Shown here piece by piece: positions 42,809-50,034 of a DNA stretch of 50,034 nucleotides (positions are counted from its first letter, which is position 1; the number at the start of each line of letters is the position of its first letter). Both the position numbers and the translations under genes were made by a program. The stretch comes from an uncultured Desulfobulbaceae bacterium (GTDB taxonomy: Bacteria > Desulfobacterota > Desulfobulbia > Desulfobulbales > Desulfobulbaceae), in the NCBI GenBank assembly GCA_947259225.1, contig CAMYLK010000020.1, positions 1 through 50,034 of the forward strand, written 5' to 3'. The notes beneath the pieces are model-generated. The model was not told the origin of the DNA, made no database searches, and saw nothing but the letters and a program-made list of their open reading frames with translations.

Positions 42809-43759
42809 ATGGCACCCTCTTTCCCGGAAAAAAATAATGCTGGACCTTTCACCCCCCTGAGTAGAAAGGTGTCCCAGACGCGGGACGACGGTACACTCTG
42901 GCCACGGATAAGTGTTGTCACTCCCAGTTACAACCAGGTACGTTTTCTTGAAGATACCATCCTTTCGATATTATCCCAGGGCTACCCGAACCTGGAATAT
43001 ATTGTAATAGATGGAGGCAGTACCGATGGAAGTGTCGACGTTATCAGGAAATATGAGCACGGGTTAAGCTACTGGATCAGCGAACAGGACAGGGGACAGT
43101 ACCATGCAGTGAACAAGGGCTTTGCCCGGTCATCGGGTGATATCATGGCATGGCTTAATTCTGATGACATGTATCTGCCCTGGACCCTGCAGAGTATCGG
43201 CGAAATTTTCAGCACACTGCCGGGGGTTGACTGGGCGACATCTTCTTTTCCCATGAGTTGCAACGAATCCGGTGACCCCGTGTTTTGCCGCTCCATGGAA
43301 AACGGGTTTTCCCGGGATGGATTTTATCGGGGAGAAAACTTTGCCGGAGGGGATTGGTTTCATACCGGCTATATCCAGCAGGAATCAACTTTCTGGCGCC
43401 GATCCTTATGGGAAAAGGCAGGAAGTACAATGGATGAGACGCTGCAGCTGGCCGGAGATTTTGAACTTTGGGCCCGTTTGTACAAACATGCTGAGCTGGT
43501 TGGCATTGATCTCCCCCTCGCCCTTTTCAGGGACCAGGAAAATCAGAAGTCATCCGTTAATTTCCAGGAGTATGTAGATGAATGTCATCAGGTTCTGTCA
43601 CGATATGGCGGTGGAGTACCGGGCCGGTTTAAACGTACGTTAAGGGATAGGTTCCCGCAGGTGTATCCCGCTGTAAAATCTTTTTTTTCGGGTCAGAGCG
43701 GAAGGGAAAATGCCCGTGTCCGGTATAATGACGGCCGGGGGTGGTCTGTGCAGAGATAA
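42809..43759 (+). CDS. Family 2 glycosyltransferase
   Basis: 316 residues. After about 30 linker residues the GT-A core starts: [37 protein letters not shown], a [19 protein letters not shown] stretch and [12 protein letters not shown] with the DxD-like metal site, then an acceptor region with [17 protein letters not shown]. It is very similar in sequence and layout to the GT2 at 46.5 kb, pointing to duplication. The sugar is unknown. A hairpin with a T-tract follows the stop. Confidence 0.92.
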   Translation: MAPSFPEKNNAGPFTPLSRKVSQTRDDGTLWPRISVVTPSYNQVRFLEDTILSILSQGYPNLEYIVIDGGSTDGSVDVIRKYEHGLSYWISEQDRGQYHAVNKGFARSSGDIMAWLNSDDMYLPWTLQSIGEIFSTLPGVDWATSSFPMSCNESGDPVFCRSMENGFSRDGFYRGENFAGGDWFHTGYIQQESTFWRRSLWEKAGSTMDETLQLAGDFELWARLYKHAELVGIDLPLALFRDQENQKSSVNFQEYVDECHQVLSRYGGGVPGRFKRTLRDRFPQVYPAVKSFFSGQSGRENARVRYNDGRGWSVQR

Positions 43760-43762
43760 ATG

Positions 43763-43786
43763 AAAACTCAATCTGTTGAGGTTTTT
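43763..43786 (+). terminator. Intrinsic terminator between convergent genes
   Basis: AAAACTCAA, a TCTG loop and TTGAGGTTTTT form a short stem with one bulge and a T-run at 43782-43786. It follows the GT2 stop by 3 nt. A-runs on the other side could also serve the convergent radical SAM gene, which ends at 43881. Confidence 0.5.
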
Positions 43787-43880
43787 CATCGCTTCAGCAG
43801 AAGTGTCAAGGCAGTCAGAATTCGATTCAACCTTTTTGGCAACCACTGAGAGCGTTCAGGCAGGAGTAGAGACCTCCCGG

Positions 43881-44885
43881 CTATGTGATACTAAAATCAG
43901 GGTCGGAATCGTCAGTGCCTTTGCGTTTGACAAACCCGTACAGAGAATCGACTCTGACATATTTGGATTTTACCAGGTCACTGAAACCCACTGCCCAGTT
44001 ACAGACACACCCGCCGTGAACGCAGGTTGTTTCTTGTCTCCTGAGGAAAGCCTGTTGATCAGGTGAGAGAATATTGCCCAGGTTCTGCCCGCACATGAAG
44101 CAGGAAATAATCGAGCCATCGTTGTTGATCTCAATGAGGTTCTTCCCGGCCGAACATTTCAGGCCAGCATGGCGGCCGCCCATCATAAAGAAGTTCACCG
44201 ACTCTGACTGATTGTACTCTTCAAGAATACGGTTCACATCCTGGTCTTCCTCATTGGTATAGGTCGTCGTGTTTTCCTTGATTGATACGAGTGGATAGGC
44301 AAAAACAGGAACCCCTGCTTCAACCATTTTCTGCATCTCTTGGCGAATCTCTTCAAGCCTGTCCGGATGGAGAATGAACGACACAACAATTTTTCGAATT
44401 CGCTCGTGGAGCATATTTGTGGTCCGGACAAAGCGCTCCAGCCCTTTGCTGCGTTTCGCCAGCTGTTCGGCATGAAAAGAAGCGACAACCGAAAGTTTAG
44501 ACAGTTCTACCCCTTCCAGCATACTATCAAAATTCCCGGATAAATTGGAGAACAAGCTCACAAGGGCCACCGACCGGCTATGCGACAGGCGACGCAAGTA
44601 GGGCCAGAGGGACGGCACAGCGGTAATCTCGCCATCGGTGGCAAAAATAACGTGAACGGGGCGCTGTATCTCTTCTATCCGGGGTATCAGCTGATCAAGG
44701 AAAGTGAGGGTAGAATCAGATACCTCCTTTTTCCGGTCACCAAGGTAGCAGTATGAACATTTGAAGTTGCAGATATTGTATTTCAGAGGGATATGTATAT
44801 GGAGGAGATCCTGCCGATCATCTTCGAAAAGTCCTATCTTTCCCTGGCTGTCTTTCGCAGAGTCGAGATCTGATGCCTGGCTCAT
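43881..44885 (-). CDS. Radical SAM protein with C-terminal Cys-rich region
   Basis: 334 residues. The radical SAM cluster motif is CNFKCSYC (Cys39, Cys43, Cys46: CxxxCxxC), followed by a TIM-barrel-like region (FATDGEITAVPSLWPYLRRL, KIVVSFILHP). The C-terminal part has several cysteines: KCSAGKN, SCFMCGQN, and CVHGGCVC near 300. These may bind an auxiliary Fe-S cluster, as in SPASM proteins, with the characteristic EINNDGSIISC strand. The substrate is unknown. It is the only minus-strand gene within the locus and has its own divergent upstream region, so it is probably expressed separately. A sugar- or peptide-modifying role is possible but unproven. Confidence 0.85.
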   Translation of the reverse strand: MSQASDLDSAKDSQGKIGLFEDDRQDLLHIHIPLKYNICNFKCSYCYLGDRKKEVSDSTLTFLDQLIPRIEEIQRPVHVIFATDGEITAVPSLWPYLRRLSHSRSVALVSLFSNLSGNFDSMLEGVELSKLSVVASFHAEQLAKRSKGLERFVRTTNMLHERIRKIVVSFILHPDRLEEIRQEMQKMVEAGVPVFAYPLVSIKENTTTYTNEEDQDVNRILEEYNQSESVNFFMMGGRHAGLKCSAGKNLIEINNDGSIISCFMCGQNLGNILSPDQQAFLRRQETTCVHGGCVCNWAVGFSDLVKSKYVRVDSLYGFVKRKGTDDSDPDFSIT

Positions 44886-45129
44886 GGTTCAATGTCTTCG
44901 GTGTCTGTTTAGAGAGAGTTATGTGTTAAAATAGAAGTACGTTTTTACACAGTACCGTTGAAAGTAGCAATGAATTTCAATGAATCCGTCAGATTTAACT
45001 TGCCGAGTCAGGCTGATTTCACTAAACAGTGAATAAAATCTTTCAGATCCAGATGTATTGTACAACGAGAGACCTCCTGACAGTCACCGGTAACGGCTTT
45101 TTTATGAGATCACCAGAATTGGGAGAAAT
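44886..45129. promoter_or_regulatory. Divergent intergenic region
   Basis: 244 nt between the divergent radical SAM and FkbM genes must contain promoters for both sides. It is AT-rich, especially 44920-45060. I could not assign convincing -35/-10 pairs. Confidence 0.35.
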
Positions 45130-45858
45130 ATGAAACGCTTCATCCAGTCAATGCTCGGCAGGGCAGGTTATGAAATCCGCAGGAAAGACAGCTCTGTCGC
45201 AGATTCACGAAATACCATGTGGCAGGCCCTTCACTGGATACAGGATCACGGTTTTTCGGTCAAAACTGTCCTGGATGTCGGTGCGTCTGACGGACGCTGG
45301 TCAAAAGACTGTATGGCTTTTTTCCCTGATGCCCGATTCGTTCTATTTGAACCCCAGCCGGTGCACAGCCAGGCTCTGGACGCTTTTGCCGGTTCATCAT
45401 CGGGCCGGGTGATTCCTGTCAGGAAAGCTGTAGGGGCGGAGGATGGCCATTTGCTGTTCGATGTGTCTGCTCCGTTTGGCGGGGGACCGGCCACACATGA
45501 AAGTGAAAAAATCATGGAAGTTGACCAGACCACGCTTGATTCCAGCACATTACAACTCCAGCTTGAGGAACCGTTCCTGCTCAAGCTGGATACGCATGGG
45601 TTTGAAAAGAGTATTTTGCAGGGCGCTGACCAGACCCTGGAGAAAAGTGAAGTGCTCATCATTGAGGCATACAATTACAGGATTACGGATGAGGCGCTTT
45701 TGTTCTGGGAATTGTGCGCTTTTCTTGCGGAAAGAGGATTTCGGCCCGTTGATATAGTCGACCTGATGCGCAGGAAGTACGATAATTCTCTTTGGCAGAT
45801 GGACCTGATTTTTATTCGATCCAGCTGGGAGGGATTTAACCGCATCACCTATACCTGA
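45130..45858 (+). CDS. FkbM-family methyltransferase
   Basis: 242 residues. The SAM-binding motif TVLDVGASDGRWS (from residue 46) is followed by FVLFEPQP (acidic end of beta-2), the FkbM pattern DQTTLDSSTLQ, LKLDTHGFEKSILQGA and LIIEAY. FkbM-type enzymes methylate sugar or polyketide hydroxyls. It is the first gene after the divergent region and probably belongs to the locus. The start ATG 45130 has a GGGAG sequence 5-9 nt upstream. Confidence 0.9.
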   Translation: MKRFIQSMLGRAGYEIRRKDSSVADSRNTMWQALHWIQDHGFSVKTVLDVGASDGRWSKDCMAFFPDARFVLFEPQPVHSQALDAFAGSSSGRVIPVRKAVGAEDGHLLFDVSAPFGGGPATHESEKIMEVDQTTLDSSTLQLQLEEPFLLKLDTHGFEKSILQGADQTLEKSEVLIIEAYNYRITDEALLFWELCAFLAERGFRPVDIVDLMRRKYDNSLWQMDLIFIRSSWEGFNRITYT

Positions 45859-45920
45859 GGGTTTCGTGCACAGCCGTTTTCCCGTTCATTTCCGGGCCTG
45901 CGGGAATCCGGAAGGTAGTG

Positions 45921-46214
45921 ATGAGTAAACAATTTTATGTCTATATCCTCACCAGCAAACGAAACGGTACATTATATATTGGGGTGACATCGAACTTGGC
46001 GCAACGAATCCGGCAGCACAAAAGCAACCAAAGTGAAGGTTTTTGTAAAAAATACAATGTCAGGCAGCTGGTCTATTTTGAGCAGCATGATACTGCAGAA
46101 AACGCCATTACAAGAGAGAAGCAGTTGAAGAAATGGAACAGGACCTGGAAGCTGAAATTGATTGAAAAACATAATCCGCAATGGCAAGACCTGTATGAGT
46201 TGATCCTGCAGTAG
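45921..46214 (+). CDS. GIY-YIG nuclease-domain protein, small
   Basis: 97 residues from ATG 45921 (GGAAGG at 45910-45915; an in-frame GTG at 45918 is less likely). It is a single GIY-YIG domain: YVYILTSKRNGTLYIGVT, the Arg in LAQRIRQHK, and the acidic residue in ITREKQLKKWNR. Stand-alone members of this size (UPF0213-like) are often found near dispersed repeats; the exact role is unknown. It lies between REP-like repeats, which start six bases after its stop, and breaks the run of glycan genes, so it may be a mobile insertion. Confidence 0.85.
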   Translation: MSKQFYVYILTSKRNGTLYIGVTSNLAQRIRQHKSNQSEGFCKKYNVRQLVYFEQHDTAENAITREKQLKKWNRTWKLKLIEKHNPQWQDLYELILQ

Positions 46215-46219
46215 ACGGG

Positions 46220-46239
46220 ATTCCCGCCTACGCGGGAAT
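46220..46239. repeat. REP-like palindrome, ATTCCC...GGGAAT
   Basis: ATTCCC-GCCTACGC-GGGAAT, directly after the GIY-YIG gene, followed by GAC and a truncated half-copy (GCGGGAATGAC) at 46251-46261. The 20-nt form ATTCCC-N8-GGGAAT is the pattern known from neisserial dRS3 repeats. Confidence 0.8.
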
Positions 46240-46376
46240 GACGGGATAAAGCGGGAATGACGAAATAAGGGGGATAGGCGATAATGAGGAATACGGAAGT
46301 GGCGGGACAAGCCAGGATTAAAGGAAGTACATGTATGACGGGACAAGACTGCAGCGACGTCACATTTTAATACGTC

Positions 46377-46396
46377 ATTCCCGCGAAAGCGGGAAT
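46377..46396. repeat. REP-like palindrome, ATTCCC...GGGAAT
   Basis: ATTCCC-GCGAAAGC-GGGAAT with GTC before and CCAG after. It is in inverted orientation to the copy at 46220, so the pair could form a REPIN-like unit with about 140 nt between. The core is identical to 48717-48736. Confidence 0.85.
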
Positions 46397-46462
46397 CCAG
46401 GAACTTCGCTTAATCAGAGCGTAAACAGGCTCGCGTAGCTGAGTTTTTTCCAGAACTATCTA

Positions 46463-46497
46463 AAACCAGGAACTACGAACCAAGAACCAAGAACCAG
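46463..46497 (+). repeat. GAACnnn tract, five heptads
   Basis: AAACCAG, GAACTAC, GAACCAA, GAACCAA and GAACCAG at 46463-46497, exact 7-nt spacing (cores at 46463, 46470, 46477, 46484, 46491), ending 4 nt before the ATG of the GT2 gene at 46502. Confidence 0.9.
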
Positions 46498-46501
46498 TCC
46501 C

Positions 46502-47377
46502 ATGACGAACCAAGCCCTCCCCAGGATTTCGATCATCACCCCCAGTTATAACCAGGGGGTCTTTCTGGAGGATACCATTCGCTCCGTGCTGGGGCAGGGC
46601 TATCCTCACCTGGAATATATCGTCATGGACGGCGGTTCGACGGATAACTCTGTTGATATAATAAAAAAATATGAAGCCCAACTGACCCACTGGGAGAGTG
46701 CAAGAGACAATGGCCAGGCCCATGCCATTAACAAGGGTTTTGCCAAAGCAACGGGCGATGTGGTTGCCTGGTTGAACTCCGATGATATGTATCTGCCCGG
46801 TACACTCGATTTCATAGGTCGGTATTACCAAGAGCATGCAACCGACCGCGCCTCAATAGTATTCGGTAACTGTGTCCATGTGAATGACAAGGAACTGCAG
46901 GCCAGGGGCAGCAATGTCAGGCAGATGCATGAAACACGGAATATCGAACTGCTGGATTATATTATTCAGCCGTCCTCGTTCTGGACCATGAACACCCTGG
47001 ATGCAGTTGGCACCCTGCATGAGCAGTACACCTACGGGTTTGACTGGGAGTGGTTTATCCGGGCCAAAAGAGCAGGTGCGGTGTTTCACCCGGTGGATCG
47101 TTTTTTATCCATTTACCGGATACATGAATCACACAAGACCGGAACAGGAGGGGAAGAGCGCCTCAGGGAAATAGCAGACCTGTATACAACGTTTCATCCT
47201 CAGAAGATAGCGGATGTTTTTCTACAGTGGAAACTGGACCGCAAGGTTGATGTGACCAGGCGGCTGCTGTCTGTCTCAAAGTTAGATACAATAATAGATC
47301 CGTCCAGGCTGCTCTATAGCCTCTATTTCAGGACAAAGGTCTCCTGGCAGGAGTTTGATGACATCAGACGGATGTAA
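46502..47377 (+). CDS. Family 2 glycosyltransferase
   Basis: 291 residues with the GT-A core ISIITPSYNQGVFLEDTIRS, EYIVMDGGSTDNSVDII, HAINKGFAKATGDVVAWLNSDD (DxD-like), and the catalytic-base region GFDWEWFIRAKRAGAVF. It closely resembles the GT2 gene at 42.8 kb (same motifs, same spacing), so the two are likely duplicates with changed specificity. The stop codon is part of a heptad tract that leads to the next gene, 27 nt away. Confidence 0.92.
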   Translation: MTNQALPRISIITPSYNQGVFLEDTIRSVLGQGYPHLEYIVMDGGSTDNSVDIIKKYEAQLTHWESARDNGQAHAINKGFAKATGDVVAWLNSDDMYLPGTLDFIGRYYQEHATDRASIVFGNCVHVNDKELQARGSNVRQMHETRNIELLDYIIQPSSFWTMNTLDAVGTLHEQYTYGFDWEWFIRAKRAGAVFHPVDRFLSIYRIHESHKTGTGGEERLREIADLYTTFHPQKIADVFLQWKLDRKVDVTRRLLSVSKLDTIIDPSRLLYSLYFRTKVSWQEFDDIRRM

Positions 47378-47402
47378 TCAAGAATCAACAACCAACAACA
47401 GT
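47375..47402 (+). repeat. 7-nt-period tract including a stop codon
   Basis: The heptads TAATCAA, GAATCAA, CAACCAA and CAACAGT run from 47375 to 47402. The first contains the GT2 stop (TAA 47375-47377), and the next gene begins at 47405. The tract is therefore the entire spacer. Confidence 0.75.
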
Positions 47403-47404
47403 TA

Positions 47405-48664
47405 ATGAAAGTCCTTCAACTCAGCACTTTTGATACCAATGGCGGCGCTGCCCGGGCCACCCATCGGATTCACACCGCCCTGCGGAAGACAGGTGTGGAC
47501 TCCACCATGCTGGTGGCAAAAAAATGGGGAGTTGATCCGTCTGTGCAGTTTTTTCCCGTACGGTTCCATGACCGCAAAGACAGGTATGCCCAAAAAATTA
47601 TTGCTCTGCAGCATACCCCCAACCCTGTCATGCACTCAATCAACCTGTTTCCCTCAGGTATCCATAAACATATTAATCAATCCGATGCCGACATCGTCCA
47701 TTTTCACTGGATACACTGGGAAATGATCAGTCTTGCCGAAATTGCTCAAATAACAAAGCCCATCGTCTGGACCCTCCACGACATGTGGGCTTTTTGCGGC
47801 GCGGAGCACTATGAGGACCTGCATAATCCCGGTCGGTATATCCAGGGGTATACCAGGGATAATCGGCCGGCAGGATACAGCGGGCCGGATATCAACGCCT
47901 GGGCATGGCACAGAAAGGAGAAGTTCCTGAAACCCCTGGGGATTGACTTTGTCACCCCCAGCCACTGGCTTGCCAACTGTGTCCGGGAAAGCTCTTTGTT
48001 CTGCAGGCACGATGTAACAACAGTAGGCAACTGTCTTGATACCGATATATTTTTTCCTGTCGACCGGGAACTCGCCCGGAAGCTCCACGGGCTTCCAGCT
48101 GACAGGAAGCTGCTTCTTTTTGGGGCTGATTACAGCCTTGGCGATCCCAGGAAGGGCTATGACCTGCTGCAGGAAACCCTTGCCCGGCTGGCAGCCGATG
48201 GATGGGCGGAGAAATGTGAGGCGGTGGTGTTCGGCGTTAATCGACCGGGCGGAGCTCCAGACCTTCCCATGAAGGCGCACTTTGTCGGCAGGATCAAGCA
48301 TGATGGTCTTATGGCCCTGCTGTATTCAGCGGCAGATGTCTTTGTTGCGCCCTCCAGGCAGGATAACCTGCCCAATACTGTTCTCGAGGCCCTGGCCTGC
48401 GGCCTGCCATGCGCCGCTTTCCGGCTTGGCGGCATGGGCGACCTGGTGGAGCACCGGGAAAACGGATTTCTGGCTGAACCGTATGATACAGAAGATCTTG
48501 CCGGGGGAATCGAATGGCTGCTGGAGGAGGGGGAGCGCCATGACCGTCTCCGGGCCGCAGCCCGCAGCAAGGTCAAAAACAGCTTCGCGCAATCACCTGT
48601 CGCCCTCCGGTACAGGAGTTTGTATGAGGAAGTGCTGGCAAAAAGGGGCGGGGCTGCAGGGTAA
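47405..48664 (+). CDS. Family 4 glycosyltransferase
   Basis: 419 residues, GT-B fold. The N-terminal Gly-rich acceptor loop is STFDTNGGAARATHRIHTAL, then HFHWIHWEMISLAEI and WTLHDMWAFCG. The donor half has LLFGADYSLGDPRKGYDLLQE, VFGVNRPGG, and ADVFVAPSRQDNLPNTVLEALACGLPCAAFRLGGM, the E-x7-E-like donor motif. This type, with HDMWAF and the NGGAAR start, is common for WcaC/colanic-acid-like transferases, but the sugar is unknown. It is the last plus-strand gene of the locus; a REPIN-like repeat follows. Confidence 0.92.
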   Translation: MKVLQLSTFDTNGGAARATHRIHTALRKTGVDSTMLVAKKWGVDPSVQFFPVRFHDRKDRYAQKIIALQHTPNPVMHSINLFPSGIHKHINQSDADIVHFHWIHWEMISLAEIAQITKPIVWTLHDMWAFCGAEHYEDLHNPGRYIQGYTRDNRPAGYSGPDINAWAWHRKEKFLKPLGIDFVTPSHWLANCVRESSLFCRHDVTTVGNCLDTDIFFPVDRELARKLHGLPADRKLLLFGADYSLGDPRKGYDLLQETLARLAADGWAEKCEAVVFGVNRPGGAPDLPMKAHFVGRIKHDGLMALLYSAADVFVAPSRQDNLPNTVLEALACGLPCAAFRLGGMGDLVEHRENGFLAEPYDTEDLAGGIEWLLEEGERHDRLRAAARSKVKNSFAQSPVALRYRSLYEEVLAKRGGAAG

Positions 48665-48671
48665 GGTTTTC

Positions 48672-48740
48672 CTGGACTCCCGCCTATGCGGGAGTGACGT
48701 CATTTTTTACAATGTCATTCCCGCGAAAGCGGGAATCCAG
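48672..48740. repeat. REPIN-like pair of inverted REP sequences
   Basis: Two REP-like palindromes face each other: ACTCCC-GCCTATGC-GGGAGT (48676-48695) and ATTCCC-GCGAAAGC-GGGAAT (48717-48736). Outer ends CTGGA (48672) and TCCAG (to 48740) and inner GTCATT/AATGAC-type sequences are complementary. The 69-nt unit fills part of the convergent gap between the GT4 gene and the last methyltransferase gene. Confidence 0.85.
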
Positions 48741-48818
48741 CATCCACCGACGGTCGAAGGAGTAAAAGGTACTTCCGAGTTTTCTCAAGAGCCACTTTAA
48801 ATGTGAGCATTATAGGGT

Positions 48819-49502
48819 TTACAAGGGGCGCCTGAGCAGGATGAGTCCGTCCCGTTTGAGAAGGTCCAGGTCCGCTGAGATAACCTGCCAGCCGGCGTTC
48901 TTCGCCGCCTGCGTCATGCTTCCGCGACTGTTGCGCGGCCACCATATCTCGTCGTCAGGCTGGTCCTTGAATTCCAGGGGAACAGCACCTTTTTTCCAGC
49001 CAAAGGTTTCCAGCTTGTCCCAGTCGCCATACTGGTGAACGCCATAGCCGCCCGGCTTCATTTTTGGCAGCGCGTTACGCAGAATTTCTTCAATATGCGA
49101 AACATTGTTGTGACAGAGCACCCCGAAAGAAAAGAACAGATCAACAATGCCGTTGTCAATACAGTCGAATGAATTGTCAGTGACCTGAAAGCATTTGAGC
49201 CTGCCCCGGTACTTTTTCTGGTCCAGCCATTTGGTGGTGTCCTGAAAGTCAACGGTGAGAAGCAGTCCCTTGGTGAGGTGCTTTAACACAGCCCGGCTCC
49301 AGGAACCCGCCCCGGGGCCTATTTCCATGACGGTTGACTCCTTTGTCATGTAGGGCAGGATTCCTTTTTTAAATATCTGCTTATATGAACCGCCGCAGCG
49401 GTACTGTTCATCCTTTCTGCGGCGGTCGGGAATGATCGACAGGATATCGCCGCTATCATATCCGTACGAGAACTCCTTCTTCAGCCATTTCACTGAGGGC
49501 AT
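48819..49502 (-). CDS. Class I SAM-dependent methyltransferase
   Basis: 227 residues. Motif I is VMEIGPGAGSWSRAVLKHL (from about residue 58), with acidic LTVDFQDT at the end of beta-2, LFFSFGVLCHNNVSHIEEIL and MKPGGYGVHQYGDWD. A Trp-rich patch near 170 (DDEIWWPRNS) is unusual. The gene is convergent to the glycosyltransferase genes and ends the locus. It could modify the glycan or belong to something else. The start is ATG 49502 with GGAGG upstream (49511-49515 on the complement). Confidence 0.85.
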   Translation of the reverse strand: MPSVKWLKKEFSYGYDSGDILSIIPDRRRKDEQYRCGGSYKQIFKKGILPYMTKESTVMEIGPGAGSWSRAVLKHLTKGLLLTVDFQDTTKWLDQKKYRGRLKCFQVTDNSFDCIDNGIVDLFFSFGVLCHNNVSHIEEILRNALPKMKPGGYGVHQYGDWDKLETFGWKKGAVPLEFKDQPDDEIWWPRNSRGSMTQAAKNAGWQVISADLDLLKRDGLILLRRPL

Positions 49503-49535
49503 GTATTGCCTCCGTAAATCTAAATATTATACAAA

Positions 49536-49563
49536 AAACCAGGAACCTGGAACCACGAGGAAA
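49536..49563 (+). repeat. GAACnnn tract upstream of a minus-strand gene
   Basis: The heptads AAACCAG, GAACCTG, GAACCAC and GAGGAAA start at 49536, 49543, 49550 and 49557. The GAAC strand is plus, although the neighbouring gene is on the minus strand. The motif is therefore not simply a ribosome-binding sequence. Confidence 0.65.
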
Positions 49564-49897
49564 ATATCAAATATAATATAGAAGCCGAGGGAAGTAAACG
49601 TGAGTTTTTATACCGTTTAGCCTTTTTATCTTTAGATACCTTGCCGCAACCGATACATTGTTCAGTGGTCTGGATTACAGAGGCATTGAAATAACGGTTC
49701 GATCCGGCAAATTGTATATTTTGTGGAATAATGTTTCGATATATCTAATAATTTCCGGTTCAGCAACCGCATATATAAATTATCCGGGTCGGTATATCTG
49801 CAAACAAAAAGTAGAAAGTTCATCCTATAACTGAATCAGTTAAATCTGCTAACAAACGATATTTCACACCGAATATTCCATCACCCCCGACTGGACG
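49564..49897. other. AT-rich gene-free stretch
   Basis: About 330 nt with no coding frame of note. A 10-nt sequence (GAATATTCCA at 49871-49880) recurs in the terminator stem that follows. Nothing else was identified. Confidence 0.4.
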
Positions 49898-49929
49898 AAA
49901 AAAAAAGGGGGATGAATATTCCACCCCCC
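49898..49929 (-). terminator. Rho-independent terminator, minus strand
   Basis: On the minus strand a GGGGG/CCCCC stem around an AT-rich loop is followed by nine T residues (A-run at 49898-49906 on plus). It would end transcription of a gene entering from the right edge. Confidence 0.6.
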
Positions 49930-49953
49930 AAATCATATCATGTGTTTTGTGAT

Positions 49954-50034
49954 TTACTGTATGGTTACCCTACCACTAGAAATTCTTGGTGTTATATATG
50001 TTGCCGTCCCACCAGTTAGTTTCCGTAGCACCAA
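49954..50034 (-). CDS. Possible 3' end of a gene beyond the window
   Basis: Two minus-strand frames are open from the right edge. One ends at 49954 (26 codons, ending PRISSGRVTIQ), the other at 49976 (18 codons, ending WWDGNIYNTKNF). Either could be the C-terminus of a real gene, because a terminator lies just beyond both. The piece is too short to identify. Confidence 0.3.
   Translation of the reverse strand: MVLRKLTGGTATYITPRISSGRVTIQ

Larger units (their letters stand above)
46240..46501. other. Gap between GIY-YIG gene and GT2 gene
   Basis: The spacer contains the REP-like copies, a C/T-poor stretch (46262-46360) with no gene, a weak stem followed by TTTTTT (46410-46449) and the GAACnnn tract up to the GT2 start. 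Confidence 0.4.

Noticed and set aside
46410..46449. Stem followed by TTTTTT before the GT2 gene at 46.5 kb
   Set aside because: Pairing is broken into short pieces; too weak to call a terminator.
32811..49563. CRISPR-like interpretation of the repeated GAAC tracts
   Set aside because: The unit is 7 nt and contiguous with no unique spacers, and no cas gene is present.

Overview
The window looks like a chromosomal segment from a Gram-negative, diderm bacterium, most likely a Desulfobacterota (deltaproteobacterial) sulfur or sulfate metaboliser. That assignment is inference. It rests on a complete BamA with a TolB/FlgO-like N-terminal extension, an Mfd, a Bpt-type leucyltransferase, a receiver/PEP-binding fusion protein next to a hexameric-type glutamate dehydrogenase, and intermediate GC. 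No rRNA, tRNA or CRISPR array was seen.

Layout. (1) 1-3.5 kb is a decayed, AT-rich mobile segment. It holds the 3' end of an IS1595-type transposase, a coiled-coil membrane protein, the C-terminal stub of a tyrosine recombinase, the first codons of an IS3-type OrfA, a 72-nt palindrome and an AT-rich methyltransferase. (2) 3.8-11.7 kb is a minus-strand housekeeping run, in transcription order plsC, bamA, mfd and a yrfG-like HAD nucleotidase. (3) 11.7-12.0 kb is a hairpin-rich stretch with no convincing gene. (4) 12.2-20.5 kb is a plus-strand run: a small unknown protein, a CPA2 antiporter with a cytoplasmic tail, a CYTH protein, a REC-REC-PEP-binding protein, gdhA and bpt. (5) 20.7-48.7 kb is a large surface-polysaccharide locus, ending at a convergent methyltransferase (48.8-49.5 kb). 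(6) The last 0.5 kb is mostly non-coding. It holds a terminator and possibly the 3' end of a minus-strand gene that continues outside.

How the polysaccharide genes fit together. gmd and fcl make GDP-L-fucose, and a second Gmd-like enzyme may supply a second 6-deoxyhexose intermediate. Two separate Wzm/Wzt ABC exporter pairs (22.9-25.0 kb and 38.0-40.2 kb) each have a Wzt with a C-terminal extension of the glycan-binding type. Cytoplasmic GT2 and GT4 transferases would build chains. Three large multi-membrane proteins (two clearly GT39/GT-C-like) plus a polyprenyl-phosphate-sugar synthase-like GT2 suggest extra sugar transfer on the periplasmic side. The right half is rich in methyltransferases (three Methyltransf_11/12-type, one TylF, one FkbM), as expected for modified or capped glycans. 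Odd members are an exported nucleoside hydrolase, a two-domain HAD-like protein behind the first Wzt, and a lone antisense radical SAM protein.

The most unusual sequence signal is a set of degenerate tracts with an exact 7-nt period (GAACnnn). They sit at several gene junctions of the polysaccharide locus and in some cases run through stop or start codons. REP/REPIN-like inverted repeats around a GIY-YIG nuclease gene are a second mobile-DNA signal.
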